A stretch of 64,000 nt of DNA from the NCBI GenBank assembly GCA_017654735.1, contig JADPYG010000090.1, positions 186,001-250,000 on the forward strand, read 5' to 3'. The notes under the pieces were generated by a model that was not told where the DNA came from, did not search any database, and saw nothing but the letters and a program-made list of their open reading frames with translations. Source of the DNA: Vishniacozyma victoriae (Eukaryota; Basidiomycota; Tremellomycetes; Tremellales; Bulleribasidiaceae). Every line of letters begins with the position of its first letter. Position 1 is the stretch's first letter. Positions 48,749-59,709 of this stretch are shown one piece after another. Made by a program: the position numbers and the translations under genes.

Positions 48749-50426
48749 ATGACAAAATCACCAACTACATCACCCCTCCACCGCCCCGTATCGCCCTTCC
48801 CACCACTAGCACCTATCTTATCCCACTTCTCGACAAATCGAAACCTCCGCGATGATGGGTATGATAATTATCCACCACCACTACCTCACGATCAGGCGGA
48901 ATTGGAAAGGAGAATAACGGGCGATCCGGGAATTGTGGGACAGATGGATAATGAAGAAATTGGACCGCCGCCAGAGGGGGGTAGGGAAGCTTGGTGTTGT
49001 GTTGCAGCTGCTTTCTTCTTGTTATTTACTATCTTTGGCTTCTGTGAGTCTTTCATCCTTGCCATGAATTGGAGGGGGCTGACGGTAGTCACTTCATTTG
49101 GAACTTTACAGGAATATTACCTGAATCATCAACTGAGAGATCATACGAAATCGGATGTAGCGTATGTTTCCATTAACCCTCGCTTTGGACCGTTGCTGAT
49201 GGATAGGTGGATATCCTCAGTCTCATCATTCGCTGTGTTTGCAGGATCATTATCCGCCGGACGATATTTCGATTCCCACGGTTCCTTCACTCTCACCATG
49301 ACTGGAACGATCTTATCCGTCTCTTCGCTGGTGGCTATTGCATTCTGTAAAGAATATTATCAATTCATGCTCGCACATCTGTTATTTGGAATGTCGGGGT
49401 CATTTATTTATTCGCCAGCTACGGCTGTTAGTGGACATTGGTTCCTCAGGAAGAGGAGTACGGCCGTCGGTATCGTGGTATGTGGGAGTGGACTTGGAGG
49501 AGTGATTTACCCGATCGCATTGAGGAGGTTGTTTGATCAAGTCGGTACGTCTGCTATCTGTGTCTGAGTGGAAGGTGCTGATGGCAGGATTCCGAAATAC
49601 ATTATTGATCATTGCTGGGATGAACGCCGTTCTCATGGTTCCATCTTGTTTCTTCATGAAGGCCCGTCTTCCACCACGAACCCCACCTCCTTGGAAGAGC
49701 TTGAAACGACCATGGCAGGATCCTCGATACGTCTGCCTGGTTATCGGATCATGTTTGAATATGATGATGTACGTCTTGTCCTCAAATATCCAATATCCTG
49801 CTAACATACAGTTTACTATCACCTTACTTCAATGTCCCCCTTTATACAACCTCCAACAATACTTCGCCCACAATCACCTATTACTCTGTCGCTTTCGTTC
49901 AAGCTGGTTCATTTATCGGCCGGGGCGCATCTGGATTCATGGCCGACGCGTTTGGGGTATGGAACGTATTCATCGCTTCTGGTCTCTCCCTCACTATTAC
50001 CTTACTCGCTTTCTGGACTGGCGTACCATTACCAGACGCAGTGGTTGTCATTGGGATTTTCACATACGGAATAGCAAGTGGAGCTTGGTTAGCGCTCGTA
50101 GCTGCTAGTTGCGCCAGTATTTCCCCAACTAGGGAATTCGGAATGAGGTTGGGGATGTTGTGGTCTTGTACGGCTCTACTACAGACATTCGGGCCAGTCA
50201 TCTGTGGAGGTAAGCGCTTCTCTTTCGTGCTGGACGAAGCTGATGGGTAGCTCTTGTCACAGAGGGAAATAATCGATTTACGTACGCTGCCATATTCTGT
50301 GCGATTGCGGCGTTGTTTGGGACTGTGATTACCATTGCGCCGAGGTTGTTGGAGATCATCAGAGCTAGGCGGCATCAAGAGGAGAAGGGCGAGGAGAATG
50401 AGAGTGGAAAGACTACTCCTGCGTGA
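48749..50426 (+). CDS. MFS transporter, monocarboxylate (MCT/Mch) type
   Basis: Membrane carrier of the major facilitator superfamily. After a ~75-residue hydrophilic N-terminus comes the family start PPPEGGREAWCCVAAAFFLL (compare the Asp/Gly-Gly-x-x-x-Trp start of MCTs). Further helices and loops: SFGTLQEYYLNHQL, WISSVSSFAVFAGSLSAGRY, HLLFGMSGSFIYSPATAVSG, HWFLRKRSTAVGIVVCGSGL with GGVIYPIALRRLFDQVG, then AGSFIGRGASGFMADAFGVW, ISPTREFGMRLGMLWSCTAL and a short C-terminal tail ending SGKTTPA. About six short introns. Candidate substrates are carboxylates, but many fungal members are unassigned. Confidence 0.88.
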
Positions 50427-50896
50427 GGACTCTTTTTTATATAGTTGTACACTAGCCTTCAAATATTAGCATATATTAGCATAAGCATTATCCCATGAAT
50501 CAGCATGGCCACCTCAAGTCTACATTTCACGGGCCTGTGTCAATTTGTACCATCCCATGTCCCCTTGAGTGGGTGTAGAAGGTTGTCCAGCGGTCAAGCG
50601 AGTAGTTTAGGCTGTCCTTCCTACACGGCCGAGATTCCTTTACAAGTCAACGGTAGCTCCGCCCGAGTGCCGACTCGTTGCTCGATTCCAACTGATTCAA
50701 AATCGATAGAAGCCTTTCTCCCAAATCCGCAATCCTGTCGTAATGCTGCATGTCCGGCCAATGATGTACATCCAATCCCCCGCCCCTCTCCATTCCACTA
50801 TATAGTCGCCCTCTTTGCCTGGTACTCCTGGTTCTCCTTTTCTCGAATTTCCGTTAACCTCTTCTTCTTGTCTGCTAGTAGGTATTCCCTGGTTTG
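50427..50896. other. Convergent intergenic region
   Basis: 470 bases between the transporter stop and the stop of the small membrane-protein gene. No supportable gene. Confidence 0.45.
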
Positions 50897-51158
50897 TCAG
50901 TTCCTCCATCTTCGTGTCAATAGTTGAACCGGGACGTACTGCCTCTTTTCCATCTCGAATACTCCGTAACCTAATAATCCGAATGCTGCTGTTGCTGCTA
51001 CGTGTCCTAGTGGTGCTGTTCATCAGTACTGGTTCAACAATAATGGAAAGAGGTAGAAGGCGTACCATCAAACATATTCCTCTTTTGTAATCCCAATTGG
51101 AAACATCTTGCTCCGAAACCGAATGCTCCAAAGCCGATCACACTACTGATTAATGACA
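50897..51158 (-). CDS. Small (68-residue) membrane protein, possibly mitochondrial
   Basis: Two exons joined at MFD-GHV: the first encodes MSLISSVIGFGAFGFGARCF then QLGLQKRNMFD, the second GHVAATAAFGLLGYGVFEME then KRQYVPVQLLTRRWRN and TGA at 50897-50899. Two short Gly/Ala/Phe helices with GxxxG-like spacing are joined by a basic loop, the look of small subunits of respiratory complexes. It stands head-to-head with QCR8, 246 bases between start codons, which supports a mitochondrial role. The overlapping longer minus-strand frame is not the real one. I do not recognise the family. Confidence 0.6.
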
Positions 51159-51404
51159 TTGTAGTTGGTGGGTGTAGGTTAGGTAATGTATTGCTCGAGG
51201 TGGTAGACGATAGAGGTTGATTCAGTGTAATGAGTAATAGGCGCGGCGGAATGAGTTTCTTAAACCTTTATCCTTATTGGCTGGTTGTTGATAGGCGTGG
51301 AGGTAAGACACAAAATACTTCCGTGCCGTTACACTCCGACATCCATACACAATCGACGACGACTAAAGTGAAGAAGTGAATAACCATATCATATATAATA
51401 CACA

Positions 51405-52149
51405 ATGAGACCATCAGCACCAGTAAAGAGCGGTATGCCAGGGGGTAAGCTATCTCTGACTGTGATAAGGGACGAGCTGACCAATTAGGAAAGACCTTTG
51501 TATGTCAGAACAAAAATGGGTGGGATCGAACTAATATTCTAGATGGGTTGGTGGGGAGAGATGGGCGGTCCTAAGCAGAAGGGTGTTGTTCAGTACAGTA
51601 TGTCTCTCACATCTCGGATCAGATCATGGAACTTGAGAATATACAGAATGAAGAGAAGGAATAGGGAGAGAATATGGAAAGAGAACTTGAACTGACAAAT
51701 AGCCCTTTCGCCATACCGTCAAAAAGCACTTTCCGGCATGTTGCACGGATACGTTTTCGCTGGATTCAGTCGATTCATGCACCACGTCCCATACTTCATC
51801 ATCCCTGTTTCAATCGGTAAGTCGGCGCTCCATTTTGGAGGATCAATACTTGGAGAAAGATAAGATGGGGATCTGAGACGAAAGCGCCGATTGTATGAGA
51901 GAAGGAAAAGGATTGGATCGAAATGAGACCAGAAGTGGCTTCTGATCTGCCGAACACATGGAGGATCTTGGTTGGACATTGGAAGGAGAAATGAGAAAAG
52001 AGCTAATGAACAGGTTACGCAACCTACACCTGGGGTGCCCAGAAGTAAGCTCATGCATCCTCTCCCCTGAAGGTATAGCTGACAGCAGGTACGCATACTA
52101 CAACTCGAAAGAGGGTCATCACGCCATGGCCGCTGAGCATGGTCATTAG
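51405..52149 (+). CDS. QCR8: QCR8, cytochrome bc1 complex subunit 8
   Basis: Small subunit of respiratory complex III in the mitochondrial inner membrane. Five or so exons: 51405-51444, an 11-base microexon 51489-51499, 51543-51600, then two more to the TAG at 52147-52149. Protein blocks: MRPSAPVKSGMPGGKTF, MGWWGEMGGPKQKGVVQYT, LSPYRQKALSGMLHGYVF, AGFSRFMHHVPYFIIPVSIG (membrane helix), YATYTWGAQKYAYYNSKEG and a His-rich end. These match yeast Qcr8 throughout (GKTYMGWWGHMGGPKQKG there). The microexon supplies the end of Gly plus Lys-Thr-Phe and is needed for that conserved block. Confidence 0.94.
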
Positions 52150-52517
52150 GTTGTGGGGATGTTGTGAGCAGGGTAGAGGCATGTATCCATTTACCATCTT
52201 CCGGCTGCTTGCTCTTAGTTGGCTTGACTTCAACGACTGACCACAAATGCGATGACGCCTTACGTTGTTTGACTGACACTCGCAACAGCAGTCGCCGCGA
52301 CTACGGGATCGGTTCCTTGCCGAACACGAGCAACCAGGTCATTACTGCATGTCGCCAAATGCAACACTTAACCTACGAATTTCGGTCACGGCGAGGACGA
52401 CCGACACCATGACTTGACGCGCTTGGTCATAAATGCACACGAGGCGAGACAGGTATTGGTGTATGACATACTACGAATCGATTTACTGCAGATACCATCG
52501 AAAGGACGGCAAGCTAC
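52150..52517. other. Convergent intergenic region, QCR8 / membrane-protein array
   Basis: 368 bases between the stop of QCR8 and the stop of the first array gene. Nothing further seen. Confidence 0.45.
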
Positions 52518-53126
52518 CTACACAGGGCAATGATCGCGGCTGAGTTGCGTTTCCGACACAGCCGCCTTGATAGGGTCCCCAGCTACGACGGTATCGGACG
52601 AGGAGGATCGACTTCCGAGGCTCTTGAGGCGAGTGGAGATCGTGGAATTCGATGGGCTCGGAGAAGGCCAATAGGGCGGAGATCCCGCCTCTTGTCGTCG
52701 TCTTCGCCGCTCGACCGCGATCCAGGCGGTGAGTGTCGCAAGGAAGCCCGCCCCGAGGACGCAGACCGCAGCAATCGGCCCAGCTTTTGTGGGGTTTTGG
52801 GACTTTCTCGATGCCTCAAGCTGAGACTCGAGCTCCTCAGCGTCGACAGTATGAGACAGAGACAGGCTGTCGGTCAGGTTGGGAGTAAAATACTGACACT
52901 TTACTTACCTGTCCTGATCGATCGGCTCTTCAGCCAGCTGGTTCTCCTGTGATGGGATTGCCGGATGGATATCTGGAAGGGTAGGGGTGATTTGTACGAA
53001 AGATGGCTGGCCGCGAACCACATCGACCTGAGATCCACTGGTTGGAAAGACAGACGGCCAGGCAGAATGCGGAACCGTAACGGGCACGAAAGTGTTGATG
53101 GTTGGAGGGCAGGAGACGGCGGACAT
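52518..53126 (-). CDS. Array gene 1: single-pass membrane protein, unknown
   Basis: Two exons. Exon 1 encodes MSAVSCPPTINTFVPVTVPH through AEEPIDQD; an upstream in-frame ATG at 53153 would add nine residues. Exon 2 continues SLSLSHTVDAEELESQLEAS, then one membrane segment (AGPIAAVCVLGAGFLATLTA), a basic stop-transfer WIAVERRRRQE and a Ser-rich tail ending AAVSETQLSRDHCPV. The frame joins only with the acceptor at the AG just before CCTGTCTCTG. It is likely a type I/III surface or endomembrane protein with a short cytosolic tail. No family recognised; it belongs with the next four genes by position and plan. Confidence 0.65.
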
Positions 53127-53845
53127 GGTGGGTGCGAGTGATGTCTGTGGCATGGTGCGAACGTGCAAGAGAATATGGCGGTGTCAGATATGACTGATGA
53201 GAATGAATGTGGGAAGAAACCATGCAAAGGTTAGAAGCCAACACATATTCGAATGTGGGGCCGAAACACAGACAAAGGATGGCGAAAGGCTACAAAAGCT
53301 CCACAAACAAATGGTCTGGACAGGAATAACGTATCTGTTTCTCGGCGACCGAGTGGTATCAGCTCCACGCTCACGGAAGGATTTCAGCTTTCATACATCG
53401 CTCGACCAATGTCCACCGAGCAACGCTATCTGCTTCACAGTGAGGCAAGAATTGGTCGCTCCTCTCGACCTAATATTTCGCGCCACGCTGAGGTATGCTT
53501 AAGAGCATTTAGGTAGTGGACATAGGCCATGTCCCCTTAAAACTCTGCATGCGAGTTACCGTGACCACATGTCCCATTCCTGGCCGCTCAGACAATTTAT
53601 CAATAGCGGTCCTCGACTGACGACGAACGGCCAGAGAGCGAGGACGATCAAGCACCAGACTCGTCGCTATCTTCCGCTACAGCTAGCAAAGCCTCACTGG
53701 GAGCTCATGTGTAGGAGAAGCTGAGATAGGCAAAAAGGATGAGAGATTGTTCAAATGATCATATACATATGGGTGTGTACATACGAAACGTGAATGAAAG
53801 GCATGAGAAGGGATGGTAGTGGTATGATGGGGCGCCGAACTTGAT
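53127..53845. other. Spacer between array genes 1 and 2
   Basis: About 720 bases. It holds the promoter of gene 1 and the 3' flank of gene 2. The sequence from 53755 (ATGATCATATACAT, then TGTGTACATACGAAACGTGA) resembles the 3' flank of array gene 3 at 54723-54770. No gene seen. Confidence 0.5.
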
Positions 53846-54274
53846 TCACTGTCCAGCTGGGGGTGGGTTTGCAGACGCCGGCCTTTGTGTCGGCACGGTT
53901 GTGCCTCCCTGCGTGCGGCTGTTAGTGTCACTGGCATCTTCGTCTTCGTCCCCTGGCCGACTCTGAGACGTAGAGAGCGCGAGCGTGGCGGCGCCCACAA
54001 GGACTCCTCCGAACAAAGAGCTGTTCGTGGGCTTTCCCGATGCTTTGGCGCTGCAGGTCGGTTGTCCAAATCTGCATGATCAGCTTCTAGGATTGAGGAT
54101 CAGTAGGAGTGTACTGACATGGTCTCAGCTTGGTAAGGGTTGGGACATATGAAATTTGCCCCCCTGAGACGGGGTCTCGGGTAAGAACGCAGTGCTTCCC
54201 AGAGAGGATCCCACCTTTTCGATCGCTGAGCCGATCGCTGAGCTCAGACTTGCGGCGCCGTTTGGAGTGGACAT
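53846..54274 (-). CDS. Array gene 2: small membrane protein, unknown
   Basis: Start at 54274 (MSTPNGAASLSSAIGSAIEK); an upstream ATG at 54385 would add a hydrophobic leader, but a TATATA sequence at 54401-54406 is then too close, so the inner start is preferred. Exon 2 encodes FGQPTCSAKASGKPTNSS, a short hydrophobic stretch LFGGVLVGAATLALS, and a polar tail with TNSRTQGGTTVPTQRP ending NPPPAGQ. The splice donor is uncertain (candidate after CATAT near 54155). The hydrophobic stretch is shorter than in its neighbours. Confidence 0.5.
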
Positions 54275-54827
54275 GATTGGTGTTGGGGTAGTGTTTAGCG
54301 AAAAAGCAAGGACGTAGAAGACGAGTGGCAAAGCCTGAATGATTTGGGTGATTGCGAAAGTGAGGGAAGAACGTGAGGTTTTCATTCCAATCGTCCTCTC
54401 TATATACCCTCAAGTACCCCAGTCAGTGGAGCGATATGAAAGGATGCCATAAAGGAGCTTCATGAAAGGGTTGTTTACCCAGAGTGGAACCAAGTGTGGA
54501 GCTGAAAAAGGGAGGTGCCCCCTGATTTCTTGTCCACAGGATCTGTGTCAAGATGGGGCCGGTCTTTGCGGGATTGGTGGCCAGCTTAGGGGCATGTGGT
54601 TGGTGGATTGCTACAGATCATCTGCTTCAGATCAGTTCAAAACCGCAACGCGAGTCTAGCTTCTGGCTGGTCAACTTCAACACAAGCTTTCTGGCATGTA
54701 CGTCAGGAAACCGACTGGATAAATGATCATATACAAATGTGAGCCCATTGTGTGAATGTACAAAATGAAAATAGTAGCATGGGTCGGGATGGTGTGTGGC
54801 TGGGTTTGTCGGGTAGTCTGACTTGAT
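54275..54827. promoter_or_regulatory. Spacer between array genes 2 and 3, with TATA box
   Basis: A TATATA sequence at 54401-54406 lies about 127 bases before the start of gene 2 on the minus strand. The right part (54723-54770) has the 3'-flank sequence shared with gene 2. No gene seen. Confidence 0.5.
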
Positions 54828-55433
54828 CTACTCTCCAATGGTTGGCTGGCCAGCAGTGGCCGAAATGCCTGTCAATGCGGATTTCCTGGAAGCTGCTTCT
54901 TCCTCAGATACCCTTTGCCTTTGATCCTTGGCTTTCTGGTCCTGAACTTTCCTCATACTCTTTCTCAACGAGGCTTTTTTCACCTGGTTGTGCAGGCGAA
55001 TCGTTTCTTCTGCGGTGATCACAGTGCGGACCGAGCCACCACCGATTACACCACCGACGAAGGCAGCTCCTGCCACCCAGTATGGAACGCTATGGGACGG
55101 ATTGCTGTTTGATTCCCTTTCCTCATCTGAGCCGGGATTGGACTGATGATATCTGCACCATCAGGTCATTGATAACAGAGAGCTGAGGTACTCTTACCTG
55201 TAGTCATCTTTGTGACAGGTGTTGTTTGTCCACGCATCAGCCGGGTTCGGTTTAGCGACTTCAAACTTTGGTAGAGTAGCAATTGAAGCGAGATCGGAAG
55301 GGGGTGGAACCCCTTTGGCGGCCGAGCATGAGCCGTTCGAGGTGTTTCCGCCCACGCCCAAAGCGGGGCAGATGGCGGCACTTCCGCTCAGAGTGGTGCC
55401 GAAGACGGAAAGAGCTTGCGATGTCATGGTCAT
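54828..55433 (-). CDS. Array gene 3: single-pass membrane protein, unknown
   Basis: Two exons joined at DDYR-YHQ. Start at 55433 (MTMTSQALSVFG) or the ATG six bases on. The N-terminal part has Cys pairs and N-glycosylation sites (ICPALGVGGNTSNGSCSAAK, TNNTCHKDD), so it is probably outside or lumenal. A membrane helix follows (VPYWVAGAAFVGGVIGGGS), then a basic, helical cytosolic part (NQVKKASLRKSMRKVQDQKA) ending TAGQPTIGE. TATAAAAGG stands 100 bases before the start (55533-55541, minus strand). No known domain. Confidence 0.7.
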
Positions 55434-56390
55434 GATCGTGAGGATGGTTGAGTGGTGGTAAGCTTGAGTAGGTGAGTGCGTTAAATGGATAATGTGAATG
55501 GGAGTAGAAAGACACCTGACTCGTAGACCTAGCCTTTTATAGCTTGTATCCTTATCTATCCCGTCCCAGTGGAGCAGTGAAGCCAGCGGAAGACTAGTGG
55601 AGTGATACCCATTCCGATGGTAGGTGCGAAGGCGCCCATCAAAGGTCGTCTGGATCGAGATGGAGCTGGTGTCGAGATGTTGAGGGCTTCGCCTTCGATA
55701 TATGAAAGGTCGCATTGGCAAAAGGGCCACTTGAAAGGACGCTGCTCCACCGTCCCATCACTCCATCACTCCAACAATGTACTTCTCCTTGTCCTCAGCT
55801 CCAAGCCTGGCTCGTTCCTTTTCCACATGCTCCATTGCTCCCGCTTCCCTTGTTTGGCTACTCCACGAGGTTGGGGAAACGGGTGTGCAGGCCTGAGGGT
55901 GAACGGATTTCCCAGTCCTGGTGCCGGGCGCGAAGGCGAGGCTGGACCGCGTTTACGTCTTATTGTATGTGTTACCTAGGTTCGCCTGCTAGTGGTTCAC
56001 CTGGATCGTCGACATGACAGACATCGACGGAAAAGTGAACCAACCAAGTCAATATACATAGGGAGCGGACGTCCGGTCACCCTGAGCTCTTATACAAATC
56101 TGCCAGACTTCCAAGACTGGCATTCAGGACACGGCCTCTGCGTTACTATGTCCGTCTCGTGGGCAGCGTACTGCAGGCGATGGGCCTACAATAGCTTGCT
56201 GTTATTAAGAGATCGCCGACAATCGAGCTGACAGCTGCAAGATCGACGATGAGATGGTGCAAGACACTGCACTTATTATGAAGGACCAAACAGGAACATA
56301 TGCATGTGGATGGTCTTGTACGGATATGTACAGACGGGGACAGTAAAGCTGGAGATGGGAGGAAGGGCTGTTGGCGTGACCAGATTCGGA
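55434..56390. other. Spacer between array genes 3 and 4
   Basis: About 960 bases, holding the gene 3 promoter and gene 4 3' flank. Open frames on either strand are short and unsupported. Confidence 0.45.
55533..55541 (-). promoter_or_regulatory. TATA box of array gene 3
   Basis: TATAAAAGG read on the minus strand, 100 bases upstream of the ATG. Array genes 2, 4 and 5 have TATATA-like sequences at similar distance. Confidence 0.55.
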
Positions 56391-56895
56391 CTACACAGGG
56401 GGCTCTTGGACGGTTGTCGGAGGCAATTGTGAGGCCCCCGAACGATTTGAAAGCTCAATTGCAGAGTCTTGATTACCCTGATCACGCCGTTTCTTTAGTC
56501 CGTAGGCAGATAAACCGGCCGCCGTTCCGATCAGTAGGACTGTAGGTACTCCGAAACCAATAGACCATTTCTCCCTCTCTGTCAGCCCACGCTTCTCCTT
56601 CACTGCTTCGTCGAAGTGAGTGGCGGATGGACTATACAGTTAGTACCAGGTCCCAAAAGTCTCTGAGGAACACGCACTTCTCCTTGTCCGCTGTGTGATT
56701 GTCCGACGGTTCTCTGGAACGGGAGGTGGAAAGACCACGTGTCTTCAGTTCAGCTTGATCCCTGGAAATCGTTGCCATGGTGGGGGCATTCGATGCCAAG
56801 TCGGGCGCCTTCACTGATCCCACAGGGGACCTAACAATGGTTTGTCCGCTCACGGAAGTGTTCGTGAGGGAGAGATCGCGAGGGATAGGCGTCAT
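56391..56895 (-). CDS. Array gene 4: single-pass membrane protein, unknown
   Basis: Exon 1: MTPIPRDLSLTNTSVSGQTI through NHTADKE; exon 2 continues NPSATHFDEAVKEKRGLTER, then a helix (WSIGFGVPTVLLIGTAAGLS), a basic stop-transfer YGLKKRRDQ and a short tail ending TTVQEPPV. The N-terminus has NTS and NHT glycosylation sites. A TATATA-like sequence lies near 56992, about 97 bases before the start. Same plan as array genes 1 and 3. Confidence 0.65.
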
Positions 56896-57421
56896 GACAG
56901 TGATGTAAATACGAAATGGGAGACAAAGTCAGGGGGCCAGAAGGGGCGGTTGATAGTGGGAGAGACTGTAACGCAGGTGGAGAACGGTCCGTATATACCT
57001 TGGCCCGAAATGAGTGGAGCTACAATCAATGGATGTCACCCAAGCATCCATGAAAGGTCCCTCGGCCAAAGTGGAGCCAGCAGATGAAAGGTGGATTCAG
57101 TCAAGGGATGTTTATGAATGGTATGACCGCTCCACAGCTCCACAAGGCAGTGCTCTGAATGGAAGTGAAACTTCTGCTCAGACTTATTTATACATTGAAG
57201 GGGAAAGACTGGAAGACAATGCGTAGTGGAGTAAATTGCGCTCACCCAAGGCAGGCATTGCGTTGCTTTTGGCTTGACATTCGGAACAGGCCAATGTCCA
57301 AGGGCCTATGTGAGTATTAGACATCCCAGCCCATTCTGCCAGACATGTATATTCATAGCATTGGACGTCCCACACTCAGTACAAACTTCATCTTTGCTCC
57401 TCACCAAATCAAGACAGTATA
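56896..57421. other. Spacer between array genes 4 and 5
   Basis: About 525 bases with the gene 4 promoter (TATA near 56992) and the gene 5 3' flank. No gene seen. Confidence 0.45.
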
Positions 57422-58195
57422 TCACATGAGCGCTAACATGCTTGCTCCTGTGACCAACCCCAATGTGCTGAGAGTGGACCCCAGACTGTTTCCGTCGCCC
57501 TCTTGTATAGGCCTCTGAGAGTCCGCCTGACTCTCTTCTTTGAACGCCTCTTTGACCTTTCTAGAGGTCTGTCAGTGATTGGTCCGTCCCAGTAGACGCT
57601 CGGCTTACGCAGCGGCAGTCTCGTTGCCAGCCACCAGCCTCCCTGCCGTTGCGTTCAGAGATGTCATCTCTGGACTATTCCCATCCCAGGAATCTTGGGG
57701 ACAGGCCGTGACATTAGTCCACTGTGCCATCGAAGTTCCAAACTTCTGCGCCCAATAGGGACCGTCAGCCGAATCAGCCTCGCTGATGAGTTTGGCACCC
57801 TCTGATCTTAGTCTGGCCTCCTCAACGCAGTCCGTCACTCCCTGATTGTTCGTCAACTCGAAGAATGTTTTCGCTGCTGCCTTGTCAGGATCAGGTGATT
57901 GGGTCGCTTCTGACGTCTGGGTTGCTGTCTTGGTCTTGGTCCTGGTCTTGGCCGATGCGACGGGAATGGCGCTGGTCGAGAATGCAGTGGCAGTGCCAGA
58001 GGGAGCAGTCGACTTAGGTTTGTTACCGGATCGTCCTCCTGCTCTTTCGAAGACCAGAAGTTCTTTGGAGTCTGGATGCTTCGACGTGGAGAGCTGTGGC
58101 GCTGTCCCTTTGCCAGAAGCAGCGGATGTGGATTGCACGAGCGAAAGGGCGGCGAGAGAGGCAGCGGTGGCAATGGCTAGGCTTCCTGGTCGCAT
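57422..58195 (-). CDS. Array gene 5: secreted, possibly GPI-anchored protein, unknown
   Basis: Start at 58195 gives a signal peptide (LAIATAASLAALSLVQSTSA, residues ~6-25). A Ser/Thr/Lys-rich stretch follows (KTRTKTKTATQTSEATQSPD), then a globular part with Cys (GVTDCVEEARLRSEGAKLI, WTNVTACPQDSWDG) and glycosylation sites NVT, NAT, NET. After one intron the end is SLGSTLSTLGLVTGASMLAL then Met, a hydrophobic C-terminus with no basic tail, as in GPI-anchored proteins. A TATA-like sequence lies at 58271-58283. It is the only array member with a clear signal peptide. Function unknown. Confidence 0.68.
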
Positions 58196-58807
58196 GATGT
58201 TGGATAGATCGGTGAAGTAGGTAGAATGCGAATGAAAGTGGAAATGGCTATTCAAGTCAGCCAGCACGGGGTATATCTATATTTTCGCGGTATCACCAGG
58301 CCCTCTCGTCATTTCCATCAAGGAGAAGACGTGTGAAAGGAGATACCGAACCTTTGTCCCGACTGTACCAAAGGATCATTGAGATGCTACACTTCTTCGT
58401 GTGTGATATAGTCCGACCTTTGTCTTCTGACGCACGCCAGGAAGAAGAGGATATTTTGGCCCGCAAAATGCGGTGCAGTTGCAGCTCCATTTGCCTTGGC
58501 TTCTGCCCTTCCTGGGGTCCACACGAGAGTGATTGAGTGAAAGGGTCGGCATAGTCAATGACGCTTCAGCTCTTTTCATCGTCAGGCTTTGGATCGGTGA
58601 ATAGATATCAGCTCGACCGAGAAACGCCGTGGCCGTACTTGTATGGTCTCTGCCTTTGAAGACTCACGATGACGGTCAAGCTGAACGTGGTGTGCGAGTG
58701 GTCAAGATGTGCATAGTGTAGGTCGTCCTCGTATCTGTACCACAGGGGTGAATAGCTTGAAGTCGAATCCGCACGAGGTTGTATCTTCCTGAATCCTGCA
58801 GTCGATT
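58196..58807. other. Intergenic, array gene 5 promoter and RRF1 3' end
   Basis: About 610 bases. No supported gene. Confidence 0.45.
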
Positions 58808-59709
58808 TTATGCTTTGTCCAGCTCCTTCTTAGCACTCGCCACGAGCGTATCCAGCTCCCCACCCCACTTATCAGCCAATTCCTGCACTTCACTAGCCCC
58901 AGTCGATCCTTTTCCTCCGACCGATTTCAGCCCATCTGTCCTAGCGAGTCTGACCTGTTGTTTTGCTGTTTCGACGGTAGTTGCTATTGTCTTGGCCAAC
59001 GCTACTCGGTGGTCTGCAGTGGGTCTGAATCGTTAGTGAGGTAACATGGTGAGAGAGGGGACTTACCTGGGAACGGGGATTTTGAGGGTATTGGCGCCCA
59101 TCTTTTGAGGGGTTATTCCTGGTAGATTTGCTTTATGTATCGCTGATTCGACGTGTTTGGAGGCCTGCTCATCAGTACACCCGTCAAGTGTTGAACAACG
59201 ACTCACATCTGTATCCCATACTTCCACGAAAAGGGTACTTTGCTTAACCGTGACGGAAGCGACAGCATTTAGGGGTATCGTCCCTTGATCGGGAATTGTG
59301 ACCTTTACAGAATCAAGCAGCGCTTCCCATCAGCTCAATATCGAGCAGAGAGGAGGAACGTACAAGGAGATACTCGTCCACGTCCCCGCTCCACACTCTC
59401 ATAGACCAAGGCCTTTGCCCAATTGACCGCCTTTTCCATCTGACTCCCAATTTTCGACAATGTCTTGTCCAGATCCGCATCCTCATAGTCTACATTCTCG
59501 ACCTCCTGACGCGAGACGGCCTTCGATGCCTTGGCTCCAGATGCTTTGGTGCCTTTCTTCCATGTCGGTGGGGTCGTCGAGAGGGGCCTGAGGGTACTCG
59601 GACCTGCGAAGCTCGACGGATACGCGAAAGCGGGAGAGACTGATCTCGAGACCTGCGACCTTGAAAGTCGAACGAGCTGACGAGCTGATTGGGACAGTGT
59701 TATAGACAT
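58808..59709 (-). CDS. RRF1: Mitochondrial ribosome recycling factor
   Basis: Releases mitochondrial ribosomes from mRNA after termination. The first ~45 residues are a mitochondrial presequence (MSITLSQSARQLVRLSRSQV, basic and hydroxylated). The RRF body follows: LSKIGSQMEKAVNWAKALVY, GRVSP then a short intron, VKVTIPDQGTIPLNAVASVT, STLFVEVWDTDASKHVESAI, ANLPGITPQKMGANTLKIPV, then the helical end RVALAKTIATTVETAKQQVR and ELDTLVASAKKELDKA. Head-to-head with the NMO gene, 182 bases apart. Confidence 0.9.

Noticed and set aside
50697..51131. 144-residue minus-strand frame near QCR8
   Set aside because: The spliced 68-residue frame in another phase has regular splice sites and clean membrane helices; the longer frame reads through its intron.
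53683..54069. 128-residue Arg/Ser/His-rich minus-strand frame
   Set aside because: It is the wrong phase of array gene 2 exon 2; the phase giving FGQPTCSAK and LFGGVLVGAATLAL has the membrane-protein character of its neighbours.
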